Below, in pieces: positions 1-8,955 of a stretch of 64,000 nt of DNA. Numbering within the stretch: position 1 is the stretch's first letter; each line of letters opens with the position of its first letter. This DNA is from SHZL01 sp963784425 (GTDB lineage Bacteria; Pseudomonadota; Gammaproteobacteria; Xanthomonadales; SZUA-36). The notes below the pieces were generated by a model. The model was given only the letters and a program-made list of their open reading frames with translations, did not search any database and was not told the DNA's origin. Both the position numbers and the translations under genes were made by a program. The stretch is taken from positions 124,001 through 188,000 of the forward strand of contig CAWARM010000008.1 of assembly GCA_963784425.1 (NCBI GenBank), written 5' to 3'.

Positions 1-87
1 AAGAACTTCCTTGATGAAACCCCTGAGGAATCCCACCAGGATGGAAATGACCACTGTGGCGACGATGGCGTAATCTGGCCAAATCAT
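1..87 (-). CDS. cvpA: CvpA family protein, N-terminal fragment
   Basis: Only the first 29 codons are inside the window; the gene runs off the left edge. It begins MIWPDYAIVATVVISILVGF, a hydrophobic first segment like that of CvpA (colicin V production protein), an inner-membrane protein that usually precedes purF. It follows the dedD-like gene on the same strand with a 30-bp gap, the usual dedD-cvpA order of gammaproteobacteria. The call rests on this short N-terminus plus synteny. Confidence 0.75.
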   Translation of the reverse strand, partial: MIWPDYAIVATVVISILVGFLRGFIKEVL

Positions 88-117
88 ATTTGCGTAATCG
101 GAGGAGTCGCTTTCTGC

Positions 118-1185
118 TTAATCAGCACTCATGACTACACCGTCAATTTTGCGGTGATCAAACAGCTGCTGCCGGGTTCGGATTGCTTCCTCCCGCTCGA
201 GGAAAGGTCCCACAAGTACCCGGTAGGTCGTTGTGGACTTGGCAGTAATGGTCTCCAGGTAAGCCGTCATGCCGTCGCTCCTGAGCTGGTCAACCAGTTT
301 TTGCGCGTTCGCTGACTCGTTGAAACTACCCAACTGAATTACCCAGCGCACCAGCGGGTCGTCTGGATTGGTAACCGGCGCAGCGAGCCCGGGTTTCAGG
401 TCAAGCACGCGGGGACTCGTGCCTTTGAATTCATTCTTGATGCGGGCTGAAACCTCAACCGCTTCAGTTTCCTTGGCAAATGGACCGACACGCACGCGGC
501 TAAGTCGCCCGACATCCGATTCCACTGTGTCCAACAGTACGGGAAGCCCTTGCTTTTGCAGTTGAGACACCAGTTGCCGGGCATTCTCAGTGTTGCTCAG
601 GCTGGTCACCTGCACAACGTATCGACTTGTAACTCCCGCCTCGGGAACATTGGTTGCGGGAAGCGGCGAGTCAGTTGCCGGTCCGGTCGCTGATCCGGTT
701 TGAACATCTGAAGTCAGATCAGCTGCAGGTATTACCGGGGAAGGAATTTCCTGGCCCGAACCAGCGCTGTTTTGTTCAAGCGCAGCAGCCGGTGACGCAG
801 CACGGGCAGCAGACTCCGGCCCGACTGCCCCGCCAACTTGCACTTCCGGCACAGACCCTTCCGCCGGACCCGGTTGAGTACCGGCTGAATCCACTTTCTC
901 CGCGTCCGGGGTGGTCTTTGCTGCAGGAAGTGCCGGCAATGCCTGCGGCGCGGTTTCGGAGCCTGCGCTTGCGTTTCCCCCGGGACGTGACTCTTCCACC
1001 GCATCTGTTACTGGAAAACGGCGAGTCTCAAAGGCCAACTCGTCGGGGCGCGGCGGAATTTCCATTTTCTGCGATTGCTCCGGGCCGCCCTCGGGCCTTC
1101 CGCTCAGAAGCATGGGTAAAACAATGACAGCCAGTGCAATAATGACACTGGCGCCAACCAGTCTCTGCTTGAGTGCTTTGTCCAT
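118..1185 (-). CDS. dedD: SPOR domain protein, DedD-like
   Basis: 355 residues. A short cytoplasmic N-terminus is followed by a transmembrane helix (about residues 9-29), a long Pro/Ala/Glu-rich periplasmic linker, and two SPOR repeats (starting near YVVQVTSLSN, about residue 187, and WVIQLGSFNE, about residue 277). SPOR domains bind denuded septal peptidoglycan, so a role in cell division is expected. E. coli DedD is about 220 residues with one SPOR domain, so this version is longer and duplicated. It lies between folC and cvpA, the standard position for dedD. Confidence 0.88.
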   Translation of the reverse strand: MDKALKQRLVGASVIIALAVIVLPMLLSGRPEGGPEQSQKMEIPPRPDELAFETRRFPVTDAVEESRPGGNASAGSETAPQALPALPAAKTTPDAEKVDSAGTQPGPAEGSVPEVQVGGAVGPESAARAASPAAALEQNSAGSGQEIPSPVIPAADLTSDVQTGSATGPATDSPLPATNVPEAGVTSRYVVQVTSLSNTENARQLVSQLQKQGLPVLLDTVESDVGRLSRVRVGPFAKETEAVEVSARIKNEFKGTSPRVLDLKPGLAAPVTNPDDPLVRWVIQLGSFNESANAQKLVDQLRSDGMTAYLETITAKSTTTYRVLVGPFLEREEAIRTRQQLFDHRKIDGVVMSAD

Positions 1186-1219
1186 TGATTATTGCCGGTC
1201 CGTAAGAGGTCGCCGGATT

Positions 1220-2488
1220 CTAACAGTTACCGTTCAGAAATGCCGCCGCCTGGCCGGCGCTCACAAAGGATCCAAATACGAGTATGCTCTCCCCCTCTTT
1301 TGTATTTTCCAGAGCGGCTCTCAGCGCCGTTGGCACATCCCGGAATTCTTTCACCCTGTTACGGGAACTCACACTGGCTACTTCCCGCGCTAGCGCTGCA
1401 CCGCTTCTCCCCCGCTCTCCTTCCAGGCCTGCGCAATACCAGGCCTGCACGCAAGAATCCAGGATTTCTGCAACAGCCCTGGCGTCCTTGTCACGCAGCA
1501 TTCCCAAAACACAGACTCCGGGACGCAGGCCCAGACCCCGCAGGGCCTCTGCAACTGCCTGGGCCGCGTGCGGGTTATGCCCCACATCCAGCCAGACCTT
1601 CTTGCAGGATTCATGCTGCTGCAGGCGACCGGGCAACCGGGCGGAGCGCAAGCCGTCTGCCAGTAACTGTGGCTGTGCAAGGCACGCCGGGTGCACCGCC
1701 ACCACCGCAGCGACCGCAGTTGCCATGTTGTTTACCTGGTGTGCACCTTGCATGACGGGCAGAGGCAACTCCAGGACATAATCACCCTTTCGCCAGGTGC
1801 AGCCCCTGGCGTGAGTGGTAATGCTGAATTCACGCCCCAAGCGGTAAACCGGTGAACCCAGTTCACCAGCATGCTTCAGCACACTTTGAGGCGGTTCGGC
1901 TTCACCGCAGATCACTGCCCGGCCTGCTCGGATAATGCCAGCTTTTTCAGCGCCGATTGTTTCCCGGTCATGGCCCAGGTAGTCCTGATGATCAAGCCCG
2001 ATTGGCGTAATTACGGCCAGATCTGCAGACAGGATATTTACTGCATCCAGGCGCCCGCCCAATCCCACTTCAAGCACCGCAAAATCCAGTGCGTTTTTCG
2101 CCATGACCACAAACGCAGCGAGAGTCCCGAATTCAAAATAACTGAGACTGATATCACCGCGCGCTGCTTCGATCTGCTCAAATGCGCTTACCAGATCCTG
2201 GTCGGATGCCATTGCACCAAGAATTTGTACGCGCTCGTTGTACCGGAACAAATGTGGGGATGTGTATGCAGCGCAGCGAAACCCCAGTGCGCTCAATGAC
2301 CCGAAAATGCAGGTGGTGGTCGATCCCTTGCCATTAGTACCAGCAACAGTGATTACCCGCGTGGCTGGTTGAGGTTCACCCATACGCTGCCACACCGCCC
2401 GCACCCGGTCCAGCCCCATATCAATGGTCAGGGGATGCCTGGTCTCGAGCAAACAAAGCCATTCGCTAAGCGTCAGGGAACTGGGCAT
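1220..2488 (-). CDS. folC: Bifunctional folylpolyglutamate synthase/dihydrofolate synthase
   Basis: 422 residues, normal length for FolC. The Mur-ligase-type ATP loop is visible as VAGTNGKGSTTT near residue 46, followed by a metal-binding region with LEVGLGGRLDAVN and a C-terminal ligase domain with DVGHNPHA. FolC adds glutamate to dihydropteroate and then to reduced folates in the cytoplasm. It sits 19 bp downstream of accD on the same strand, so the two are probably cotranscribed, as in Pseudomonas and E. coli. Confidence 0.97.
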   Translation of the reverse strand: MPSSLTLSEWLCLLETRHPLTIDMGLDRVRAVWQRMGEPQPATRVITVAGTNGKGSTTTCIFGSLSALGFRCAAYTSPHLFRYNERVQILGAMASDQDLVSAFEQIEAARGDISLSYFEFGTLAAFVVMAKNALDFAVLEVGLGGRLDAVNILSADLAVITPIGLDHQDYLGHDRETIGAEKAGIIRAGRAVICGEAEPPQSVLKHAGELGSPVYRLGREFSITTHARGCTWRKGDYVLELPLPVMQGAHQVNNMATAVAAVVAVHPACLAQPQLLADGLRSARLPGRLQQHESCKKVWLDVGHNPHAAQAVAEALRGLGLRPGVCVLGMLRDKDARAVAEILDSCVQAWYCAGLEGERGRSGAALAREVASVSSRNRVKEFRDVPTALRAALENTKEGESILVFGSFVSAGQAAAFLNGNC

Positions 2489-2507
2489 GATCCTCTCCGC
2501 AGTCGGA

Positions 2508-3410
2508 TTAACGCGGCCCGCTCAGCTTGACCAGCTCTCCGACAACAACTTTAGCTTGAGACCCGCCCGACATCAACGCGAGCAGCGCCGCGACTTCGTC
2601 GCGCATTTGCCGCCGATCAACAATCATGTCGATGGCGCCTTTCTGCAACAGGAATTCACTGCGCTGAAACCCTTCCGGCAATTTTTCCCTCACGGTCTGC
2701 TCAATGACCCGCGGGCCGGCAAAACCAATGAGGGCACCAGGTTCGGCAATGTTTATATCACCCAACATGCCGAGGCTGGCCGAAACTCCGCCGGTGGTGG
2801 GATGGGTCAGAACAGAGATGTACGGTATTCCGGATTCCGCCATGCGTGCCAGAACAGCGCTGGTCTTGGCCATCTGCATCAGCGAAAAGAGCCCTTCTTG
2901 CATACGTGCACCACCGGTTGCAGAAAAACAAACCAGCGGAGTTCTCAGGCGCAAGCTTTCCTGACCCGCGCGGGCAAACTTTTCGCCCACCACCGAGCCC
3001 ATAGAGCCACCCATGAAACGGAATTCAAATGCGCATGCGATGACCGGACTACCCTTCAGTTTCCCGACTATGGCGATGAGAGCATCCTTCTCGCCGGTAC
3101 TCTTCTGGCTGGCAATAATCCGGTCACGATACTTCTTGGTGTCGCGGAACTTGAGCATATCTACCGCCTCAAGATTGGCGGCAAGTTCGCGTTGATCTTC
3201 CGGATCGAGGAATTGTTGCAAGCGCAGCCGGGCCGTTACCGGCATGTGTTTACCGCACTTGGGACAAACCTGCAGATTGCGCTCAAGTTCAGGGCGATAC
3301 AGTACGGCAGTGCAATCATTGCACTTGGTCCACAGGCCCTCAGGTACCGTACGCTTGTTACCACCTTCGGTACGAATCCTGGAAGGCATCAGTTTTTGAA
3401 ACCAGCTCAT
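2508..3410 (-). CDS. accD: Acetyl-CoA carboxylase carboxyltransferase subunit beta
   Basis: 300 residues. The N-terminal four-cysteine zinc ribbon is intact (CNDC, then CPKCGKHMPV), followed by the crotonase-like carboxyltransferase fold with FRFMGGSMGSVVGEKF and the glycine-rich GGARMQEG segment. With AccA it transfers carboxyl from biotin to acetyl-CoA in the first committed step of fatty acid synthesis. It lies 33 bp after trpA, reading into folC. Confidence 0.97.
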   Translation of the reverse strand: MSWFQKLMPSRIRTEGGNKRTVPEGLWTKCNDCTAVLYRPELERNLQVCPKCGKHMPVTARLRLQQFLDPEDQRELAANLEAVDMLKFRDTKKYRDRIIASQKSTGEKDALIAIVGKLKGSPVIACAFEFRFMGGSMGSVVGEKFARAGQESLRLRTPLVCFSATGGARMQEGLFSLMQMAKTSAVLARMAESGIPYISVLTHPTTGGVSASLGMLGDINIAEPGALIGFAGPRVIEQTVREKLPEGFQRSEFLLQKGAIDMIVDRRQMRDEVAALLALMSGGSQAKVVVGELVKLSGPR

Positions 3411-3443
3411 TCGTTCATCCTTCCCGAACTGCCGAATACAGTT

Positions 3444-4256
3444 TCAGACCCGGCCATTGTCCATGGCCTTGCGCACGGGCGCAAGAAAGTCGCGGGCCCG
3501 CTGGCCTGCGTCCGCGCTTGAAGCAGAAGCCGCCAGCGCTTGCACGAGTGCACTGCCAATGACCACGGCGTCAGCGAATCGAGCGACGGCAGCAGCCGCT
3601 TCCGCATCCTTGATGCCAAAACCCACTGCCACGGGCAAGGTGGTGTGCCTGCGTATTTCTTCCAGTGGCGCCGCGATGCCAGCCTGGTCCAGCCTGCTTG
3701 CCCCGGTGATGCCCTTGAAGGATACATAATAAAGATAGCCTTGGGCATTCCGGGCAATGATATCCAAGCGCTGTGGCGTGGTCGTGGGCGCGAGCAGGCA
3801 GATCGGGTAGATGCCCTTGCTTTGCAGCACAGGGGATAGCTCCAGCATTTCCTCGGGGGGGCAATCGACCAGCAGGACGCCATCGACGCCAGCCACCGCA
3901 GCATCGCGTGCAAATGCCGCGTGCCCGTAACGTTCAAGCGGATTCATGTAGCCCATCAGCACCACCGGGGTATCCGCATCCCGTTGGCGGAATTCACGGA
4001 CGATGTCCAGCACTGTATGGAGCGAAGTACCGCGTGCAATCGCGCGTTCACTGGCCTCCTGAATCACGGGTCCATCCGCCATGGGGTCCGAAAAAGGCAC
4101 GCCCAATTCCACAATGTTTGCCCCGGCCGAAACCAGCTCGTGCATGATGCCTGCGGTCCAGTCAGGATGCGGGTCACCCACGGTAATGAAGGGAATGAGG
4201 GCCTGGCGCGACTGCTCTTTCAATGCCCGGAAGCAGCAATCAATACGATTGCTCAC
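3444..4256 (-). CDS. trpA: Tryptophan synthase alpha chain
   Basis: 270 residues, usual length. Catalytic Glu and Asp are seen in VELGVPFSDPMADGPVIQ, and the phosphate-binding GFGIKDAEAA loop lies in the C-terminal half. It cleaves indole-3-glycerol phosphate and channels indole to TrpB. Its start codon overlaps the end of trpB by 4 bp, which fits translational coupling of a 1:1 complex. Confidence 0.97.
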   Translation of the reverse strand: MSNRIDCCFRALKEQSRQALIPFITVGDPHPDWTAGIMHELVSAGANIVELGVPFSDPMADGPVIQEASERAIARGTSLHTVLDIVREFRQRDADTPVVLMGYMNPLERYGHAAFARDAAVAGVDGVLLVDCPPEEMLELSPVLQSKGIYPICLLAPTTTPQRLDIIARNAQGYLYYVSFKGITGASRLDQAGIAAPLEEIRRHTTLPVAVGFGIKDAEAAAAVARFADAVVIGSALVQALAASASSADAGQRARDFLAPVRKAMDNGRV

Positions 4257-5461
4257 AACGAAATATTCTCCAGTTCAGCTACCGTCGGCACATCCTTATC
4301 GCCACGGCCGGAAAGGTTTATCAACACGTGCTGATCCGGCCGCATGCCAGCTGCCAGCTTCAGGCCGTAGGCAACGGCATGACTGCTCTCCAGGGCCGGC
4401 AAAATGCCTTCCAGGCGCGTGAGTTGATGGAATGCACTGAGTGCTTCGGCATCGGTCACTGCAACATATTCCGCCCGCCCGGTGTCCTTGAGCCAGGCAT
4501 GTTCAGGCCCGACTCCCGGGTAGTCCAGACCCGCTGACACAGAGTGAGTATGCTGAATCTGACCATCGTCATTGTCGATCAGGTAGGTACGACAACCGTG
4601 CAGTATGCCTGGCCGGCCGGCGCATAGGGAGGCTGCGTGCTGACCGCTGGCCAAACCGCGACCGGCTGCCTCTACACCAATCATGCGTACGCCGCCATCC
4701 ATGATGAACGGATGAAACAGCCCCATCGCATTGGAGCCACCTCCGACGCAGGCCACCAGTGCATCCGGCAAGGCGCCAAACTGCTCCAGGGTCTGGCGAC
4801 GTGCCTCACGACCCACAACGGCGTTGAAATCACGCACCATGGTTGGATATGGGTGAGGGCCGGCTACCGTACCGATGATATAAAACGTGTCATCGATGTT
4901 GCTTACCCAATCACGCATGGCTTCGTTCAACGCGTCCTTCAAAGTGCGCGAACCGCTGGACACTGCGCGCACTTCGGCGCCCAGCAGTTTCATCCGGAAC
5001 ACGTTTATGGATTGCCGCGCAATATCAACTTCGCCCATGTACACCACGCATTTCTTGTTCAGTCTCGCAGCTACTGTCGCCGTCGCTACTCCATGCTGAC
5101 CGGCCCCGGTTTCTGCAATAACGCGTGACTTACCCATATAGTGGGCAAGCAGGCCCTGGCCAACGGTGTTATTAATTTTGTGCGCGCCGGTATGGTTCAG
5201 ATCTTCGCGCTTGAGAAGTATTTTTGCGCCACCGGCCACTTCCGTCAGCCTGCGGGCAAAGTAGACGGGGGACGGCCGCCCGACAAACCGCGCAAGATCT
5301 TCATCCATGCGTGCTACGAATTCTTCATCCGTGCGCCAGCGAAGATATGCCGTTTTCAACTCTTCCAGTGCATGCACCAGGGTTTCGGAAACAAAACTTC
5401 CACCGTACGGCCCAAAATGACCGCGATCATCGGGCTCTGACCCCATTGGTAGTGATTCCAT
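4253..5461 (-). CDS. trpB: Tryptophan synthase beta chain
   Basis: 402 residues from the ATG at 5461. The frame stays open to 5569, but that longer start would run 95 bp into trpF and give an N-terminus unlike TrpB, so 5461 (13 bp after the trpF stop) is preferred. The PLP lysine is in GAHKINNTVGQ, the phosphate cradle is GGGSNAMGLF and the cofactor-ring motif is GRGDKD. It condenses indole with serine to give tryptophan. No anthranilate or indole-glycerol-phosphate genes are nearby, so the trp pathway is split in this genome. Confidence 0.96.
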   Translation of the reverse strand: MESLPMGSEPDDRGHFGPYGGSFVSETLVHALEELKTAYLRWRTDEEFVARMDEDLARFVGRPSPVYFARRLTEVAGGAKILLKREDLNHTGAHKINNTVGQGLLAHYMGKSRVIAETGAGQHGVATATVAARLNKKCVVYMGEVDIARQSINVFRMKLLGAEVRAVSSGSRTLKDALNEAMRDWVSNIDDTFYIIGTVAGPHPYPTMVRDFNAVVGREARRQTLEQFGALPDALVACVGGGSNAMGLFHPFIMDGGVRMIGVEAAGRGLASGQHAASLCAGRPGILHGCRTYLIDNDDGQIQHTHSVSAGLDYPGVGPEHAWLKDTGRAEYVAVTDAEALSAFHQLTRLEGILPALESSHAVAYGLKLAAGMRPDQHVLINLSGRGDKDVPTVAELENISL

Positions 5462-5474
5462 TGGTATGGCCGGA

Positions 5475-6101
5475 TTAGCGTCGCTGTGCACTTCGCGCCT
5501 CTTCAATAAATCGCCTGATTGCGTTTGCATCCTTGATACCGGGTGACGTTTCAACTCCGCTCGATACATCGACAGCCCACGGATGAACCAGGTTCACTGC
5601 CGCTGCCACGTTGGAGGCGTTGAGTCCTCCGGCCAGAACCAGTGGCAGGCTCCCGGGCGATATTCGCTGCCATTCCAGTGTTCTGCCCGTTCCGCCATGG
5701 CCGCCGGGTACATGGCTGTCTACCAGTAGTGCAGCCGCATCAGGATAAGCCGCCTCGGCACCGGCTAAGCCCTTGTCTACACTAAGGTTAACAGCTTTGA
5801 TGTAAGGCCTGCCAAACTGCCTGCAGAACTCGGCCCCCTCGCCGCCGTGAAATTGCAGAGAGCTCAAAGGCACCATTTGCAACACGTGGCGGACCCACTC
5901 GGCGTCCTGGTCGAGGAACAGGCCAACCCGGCAAACAAAGGCCGGAACCTGTTGCACCAGTGCGTTGGCAGTCGCCTCATCCAGGCACCGCGGACTGCCT
6001 GGGACAAATACAAATCCCAGCGCGTCGGCGCCGGCAGCAATGGCCGCTGTCACATCCTCGGGGCGGGTCAGGCCGCAGATCTTGACGCGTACGGCACTCA
6101 C
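5475..6101 (-). CDS. trpF: Phosphoribosylanthranilate isomerase
   Basis: 208 residues, a single TIM barrel beginning VKICGLTRPEDV. The catalytic Cys is in KICG, and the Asp/His segment VDSHVPGGHGGTGRT and the phosphate-binding LAGGLNASNV and DVSSGVETSPGIKD loops are present. It catalyses the Amadori rearrangement of N-(5-phosphoribosyl)anthranilate. It is a stand-alone enzyme, not the TrpC-TrpF fusion of enterics. Its start overlaps the truA stop by 4 bp. Confidence 0.96.
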   Translation of the reverse strand: MSAVRVKICGLTRPEDVTAAIAAGADALGFVFVPGSPRCLDEATANALVQQVPAFVCRVGLFLDQDAEWVRHVLQMVPLSSLQFHGGEGAEFCRQFGRPYIKAVNLSVDKGLAGAEAAYPDAAALLVDSHVPGGHGGTGRTLEWQRISPGSLPLVLAGGLNASNVAAAVNLVHPWAVDVSSGVETSPGIKDANAIRRFIEEARSAQRR

Positions 6102-6889
6102 AAGCCACCCCCGTCAGCCGGAAAGTCCACAGTTCCGGGCGGTATGCGATATTCCTGCGGATAGCGCGCACCGAGGAAATAGAGACCGTTCCCGGGTGCC
6201 GTGGGAGCAGCCAATGTGCGGTCTCGACTGTCAAGGATTTGCTGCATCCAACCGATGTCCCGTTCCTTGCTGCCGATAAGCATCAGGCTGCCGGCAATAT
6301 TTCGCACCATGTGATAGAGAAAACCGTTCGCGGTAACTTCAATGTGCACTTCGCTGCCAAGCCGTTGCACCGAAATCCGCTGGATCTCACGCACCGCATG
6401 CCGCGCCTGGCACGCTGCAGCGCGGAATGCAGAAAAATCGTGCTCGCCCAGCAAACACTGGACTGCCTGGTTCATCAGGTCTGCATCAAGCGGCTTGCGC
6501 CACCAGTACTTGCGCGTTGCGTCCAGGGCCGGCCGAGTCCAGCGATTGGCTATGCAATACCTGTATGAGCGCGAAAAGGCACTAAAACGGGCATGAAACC
6601 TGTCATCGACTTCACGTATCCATAGCACGCTTACGCTTTGCGGCAAAAAGCTGTTTGCGCCAAGCAGCCAGGAGCGCTCCAGGCGCACTGCTACAGTGTC
6701 AAAATGCGCTACCTGGCACAGGGCATGCACTCCGGCATCCGTTCTTCCGCAACATACCACCCTGACATCTGCATTGGCCACCCGGGACAAGGCGGCCTCC
6801 ACCGTGGCCTGCACAGTGGGCTCCTGGCGTTGTGCTTGCCATCCGAGGAATGCGCTGCCGTCGTATTCCAGCCCGATTGCGTAACGCAT
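6098..6889 (-). CDS. truA: tRNA pseudouridine(38-40) synthase TruA
   Basis: 263 residues. The catalytic aspartate sits in CCGRTDAGVHAL, and the N-terminus YAIGLEYDGSAFLGWQAQ is typical of TruA. It isomerises uridines 38-40 in the anticodon arm of many tRNAs. It lies between fimV and trpF, as in Pseudomonas. The 156-bp gap after fimV contains a 6-bp GC-rich hairpin (7002-7019) but no obvious terminator. Confidence 0.96.
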   Translation of the reverse strand: MRYAIGLEYDGSAFLGWQAQRQEPTVQATVEAALSRVANADVRVVCCGRTDAGVHALCQVAHFDTVAVRLERSWLLGANSFLPQSVSVLWIREVDDRFHARFSAFSRSYRYCIANRWTRPALDATRKYWWRKPLDADLMNQAVQCLLGEHDFSAFRAAACQARHAVREIQRISVQRLGSEVHIEVTANGFLYHMVRNIAGSLMLIGSKERDIGWMQQILDSRDRTLAAPTAPGNGLYFLGARYPQEYRIPPGTVDFPADGGGL

Positions 6890-7022
6890 CCGGCAAACCC
6901 TCCGTATTTTGCATTCTGGTGTGCGGCAACCACAGTGCAGGCTTCTACTGGAAGCACCAAAGCCAAGGGCCGAGGCGTAGTCTCCGCCGCGGCCCTGGGA
7001 AGTCCGGAACCAACCGGACAGA

Positions 7023-7043
7023 GATTCGATCAGGCGCTCCTTA
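7023..7043. repeat. Degenerate copy of the 19.2-20.7 kb inverted-repeat end
   Basis: Immediately after the fimV stop the plus strand reads TCGATCAGGCGCTCCTTA at 7026-7043. This matches TTGATCAGAGGCTCCTTA, the outer end of the repeats at 19.2-19.6 kb, at 15 of 18 positions. No inverted partner was found nearby. It may be a decayed or diverged member of the same intergenic repeat family, or chance. Confidence 0.3.
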
Positions 7044-7045
7044 GC

Positions 7046-8857
7046 TTAAAGGGCGGCCAGCAAAGCCTGCGACTCGGCTTTTTGTTGATCAGAACCGTGC
7101 TCATTAACTTCTGCCAGAATGACCCGGGCAGCTTCGCGGTCGCCCATCGCAATATAGGCGCGGGCCAGGTCCAGCCGTACTTCCGGGTCTGCGCTGTCTT
7201 CATCGAGAAACTTTGCTTCATCCTGCTTTCGCGCTGTTGGAACGCGCGGCGGGGCTTCGACTTGCCCCGTGGCAGTATGCAGGGGTTCCGCTCGGATCGC
7301 TCCCGGACGCGAATCTGGTTTCAGCACCTTGAGGATTTTTTCCGCCTCGTCTTTGATGCCTTTTACCGTGCGATCTTTCCCGGCCTCCAGGTTGGTGGTG
7401 ACCGCAGGCTCCTTACCGCGACGACTCAACACCCAACCAGCAACAACTGCAACCATCACGAGCAGGCCCACAAGCCAAGCGGTAACGCCGCTGAACCAGG
7501 ATTTCTGTTTCTGCTTTTCATCAATTTTCACAGCTTGTGCCTGTGCTGCAGGTGCTGCTGCGGATTTTTCCGTTGCAGGTTTTTCAGCCTCCGGGCTTTC
7601 AATCCCACCCTGTGAAAGCCGGTCCTCACGCAGCTTCTCTTCCATTTGCGCCAGGTCCTGGTTGGCTACTGTGCCCTGCTGGCCGGTAGCCAGGGTAGCT
7701 TCCATTTCCTTGAGGCGCTCTTGCAAGTCCTGGTTTTCCTGCTGTTGCGCAATCAGTTCTTCTTCTTTGCGCGCCAGTTCTTCGCGCAGAGTCTCTGCCG
7801 CAGTTGACGCCCCGGCTTGAGTTACGGACTCTTCAACTCCGTAGGTACTATCTTCATCGGCTGTTTTGGCCGGCGGCACCAGTTCGAGTTGATCTTTTTG
7901 ATCGCCGGCCTGACTATCACTTGCGGTAACACTTTCCTCTGACATTTCGTCAACCAGGGGAGTCTCAACAGCCGCTTGGCTTGCTGCTAGCTGCGCGGCT
8001 GGCTGGGCTTCGGCTTGAGACGCGCCCTGGCTCTGCTGCACTATTTCGTTGCGCGCAACCTCAGCCGATATTTGCGCCGCTTCGCGGTATTCAGGCAGGC
8101 GGAGAATGGCGCCCTGTTTCAGCAGGTTCACGTTTCCCCTGATAAACGCTTGCGGATTATTCCGCTGAATAGCCAGCATGGCTGCACTCATGTTCAAGCC
8201 CGTCCCTTGCGACCAGTTCGAAGCAATGCGCCACAAGGTCTCGCCGCTTTTTACTGGCCCGTACTCGCCTTCCCCACCGGTATTTTCATTGCCAGCGGGT
8301 TTGGGGGTTTCAGTTTCCGAACTGACTTCATCTCTGGCTTCGTCCCTGGACCCGGGTTCGGCAACTGGCTCGGTGGGCGAAGTTGGCTCCTGTCGTGGGG
8401 CCGGTTTTTCTGCGGGTTGCTCGCTCAAGACGGGTGAAGGTGCAGGCGCAACAAACACCGGCGGATCGAGGAATAAAGTATATTCGCGCAACATGCGCCC
8501 TTTTGGCCAGGTAACCTCAACAATCAGGCGGATGACCGGGTCCCTGACGGGAAGGTCGCTGCTGACGAGAATAAAAGCGCTGTCACCGTCTTGCTTCACA
8601 TTAAAGCTCAAAGGGACCGGTATGGCCTCGCGGCTGGCTCCGATGAGCGCAAAGTCATCGGCCGAGGCCAGACCCGCAGTAACAGTGCTGAGATCTTCAT
8701 CTGTCCGGGTGGTCAGGTCTATTCTTGCCCGCAAAGGCTGGTTCAGGTACGAGTCAACGGACGCGTTGCCCAGCCCAAGCGCAACAGCTTCGTGCGTAAA
8801 TGTCATCAGCACCATCGACAGGAGCAAGCCTGTACAGATGCGTAGTGGATTTTTCAT
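7046..8857 (-). CDS. fimV: FimV-like LysM/TPR protein
   Basis: 603 residues. A signal peptide (about 1-26) is followed by the FimV N-terminal beta-rich region (LGNASVDSYLNQPLRARIDL). A LysM-type segment is near residue 200 (GPVKSGETLWRIASNW). Next come a Gln/Glu-rich coiled coil (about 355-415), a transmembrane helix (about 452-475) and a C-terminal TPR-like FimV domain (VRLDLARAYIAMGDREAARV). FimV is a polar peptidoglycan-binding hub in Pseudomonas linked to type IV pili and twitching. This version is shorter than the roughly 900-residue P. aeruginosa protein, mainly in the cytoplasmic part. It lies between asd and truA, the usual place. Confidence 0.9.
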   Translation of the reverse strand: MKNPLRICTGLLLSMVLMTFTHEAVALGLGNASVDSYLNQPLRARIDLTTRTDEDLSTVTAGLASADDFALIGASREAIPVPLSFNVKQDGDSAFILVSSDLPVRDPVIRLIVEVTWPKGRMLREYTLFLDPPVFVAPAPSPVLSEQPAEKPAPRQEPTSPTEPVAEPGSRDEARDEVSSETETPKPAGNENTGGEGEYGPVKSGETLWRIASNWSQGTGLNMSAAMLAIQRNNPQAFIRGNVNLLKQGAILRLPEYREAAQISAEVARNEIVQQSQGASQAEAQPAAQLAASQAAVETPLVDEMSEESVTASDSQAGDQKDQLELVPPAKTADEDSTYGVEESVTQAGASTAAETLREELARKEEELIAQQQENQDLQERLKEMEATLATGQQGTVANQDLAQMEEKLREDRLSQGGIESPEAEKPATEKSAAAPAAQAQAVKIDEKQKQKSWFSGVTAWLVGLLVMVAVVAGWVLSRRGKEPAVTTNLEAGKDRTVKGIKDEAEKILKVLKPDSRPGAIRAEPLHTATGQVEAPPRVPTARKQDEAKFLDEDSADPEVRLDLARAYIAMGDREAARVILAEVNEHGSDQQKAESQALLAAL

Positions 8858-8905
8858 GAGTCCCTCCGTCTTTCCCTGACATGATGAAGAACATAACAGC
8901 TCTAT

Positions 8906-8932
8906 GGAAACTCTGATTTATTCAGAGCTTCC
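8906..8932. repeat. Imperfect hairpin between asd and fimV
   Basis: GGAAACTCTGA (8906-8916), a 5-nt loop, then TCAGAGCTTCC (8922-8932) form an 11-bp stem with one mismatch. It lies in the 98-bp gap between asd and fimV. There is no clear T-tract on either strand, so it may be an mRNA stability or attenuation hairpin rather than a full terminator. Confidence 0.45.
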
Positions 8933-8955
8933 CTATACCAAAGGCTACCCGGACA

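Noticed and set aside
2424..3521. 365-codon plus-strand frame opposite accD
   Set aside because: AccD on the minus strand is unambiguous; the opposite frame shows no family pattern.
7002..7019. GTCCGG/CCGGAC hairpin as a terminator between fimV and truA
   Set aside because: Only a 6-bp stem and no T-run follows on the minus strand.
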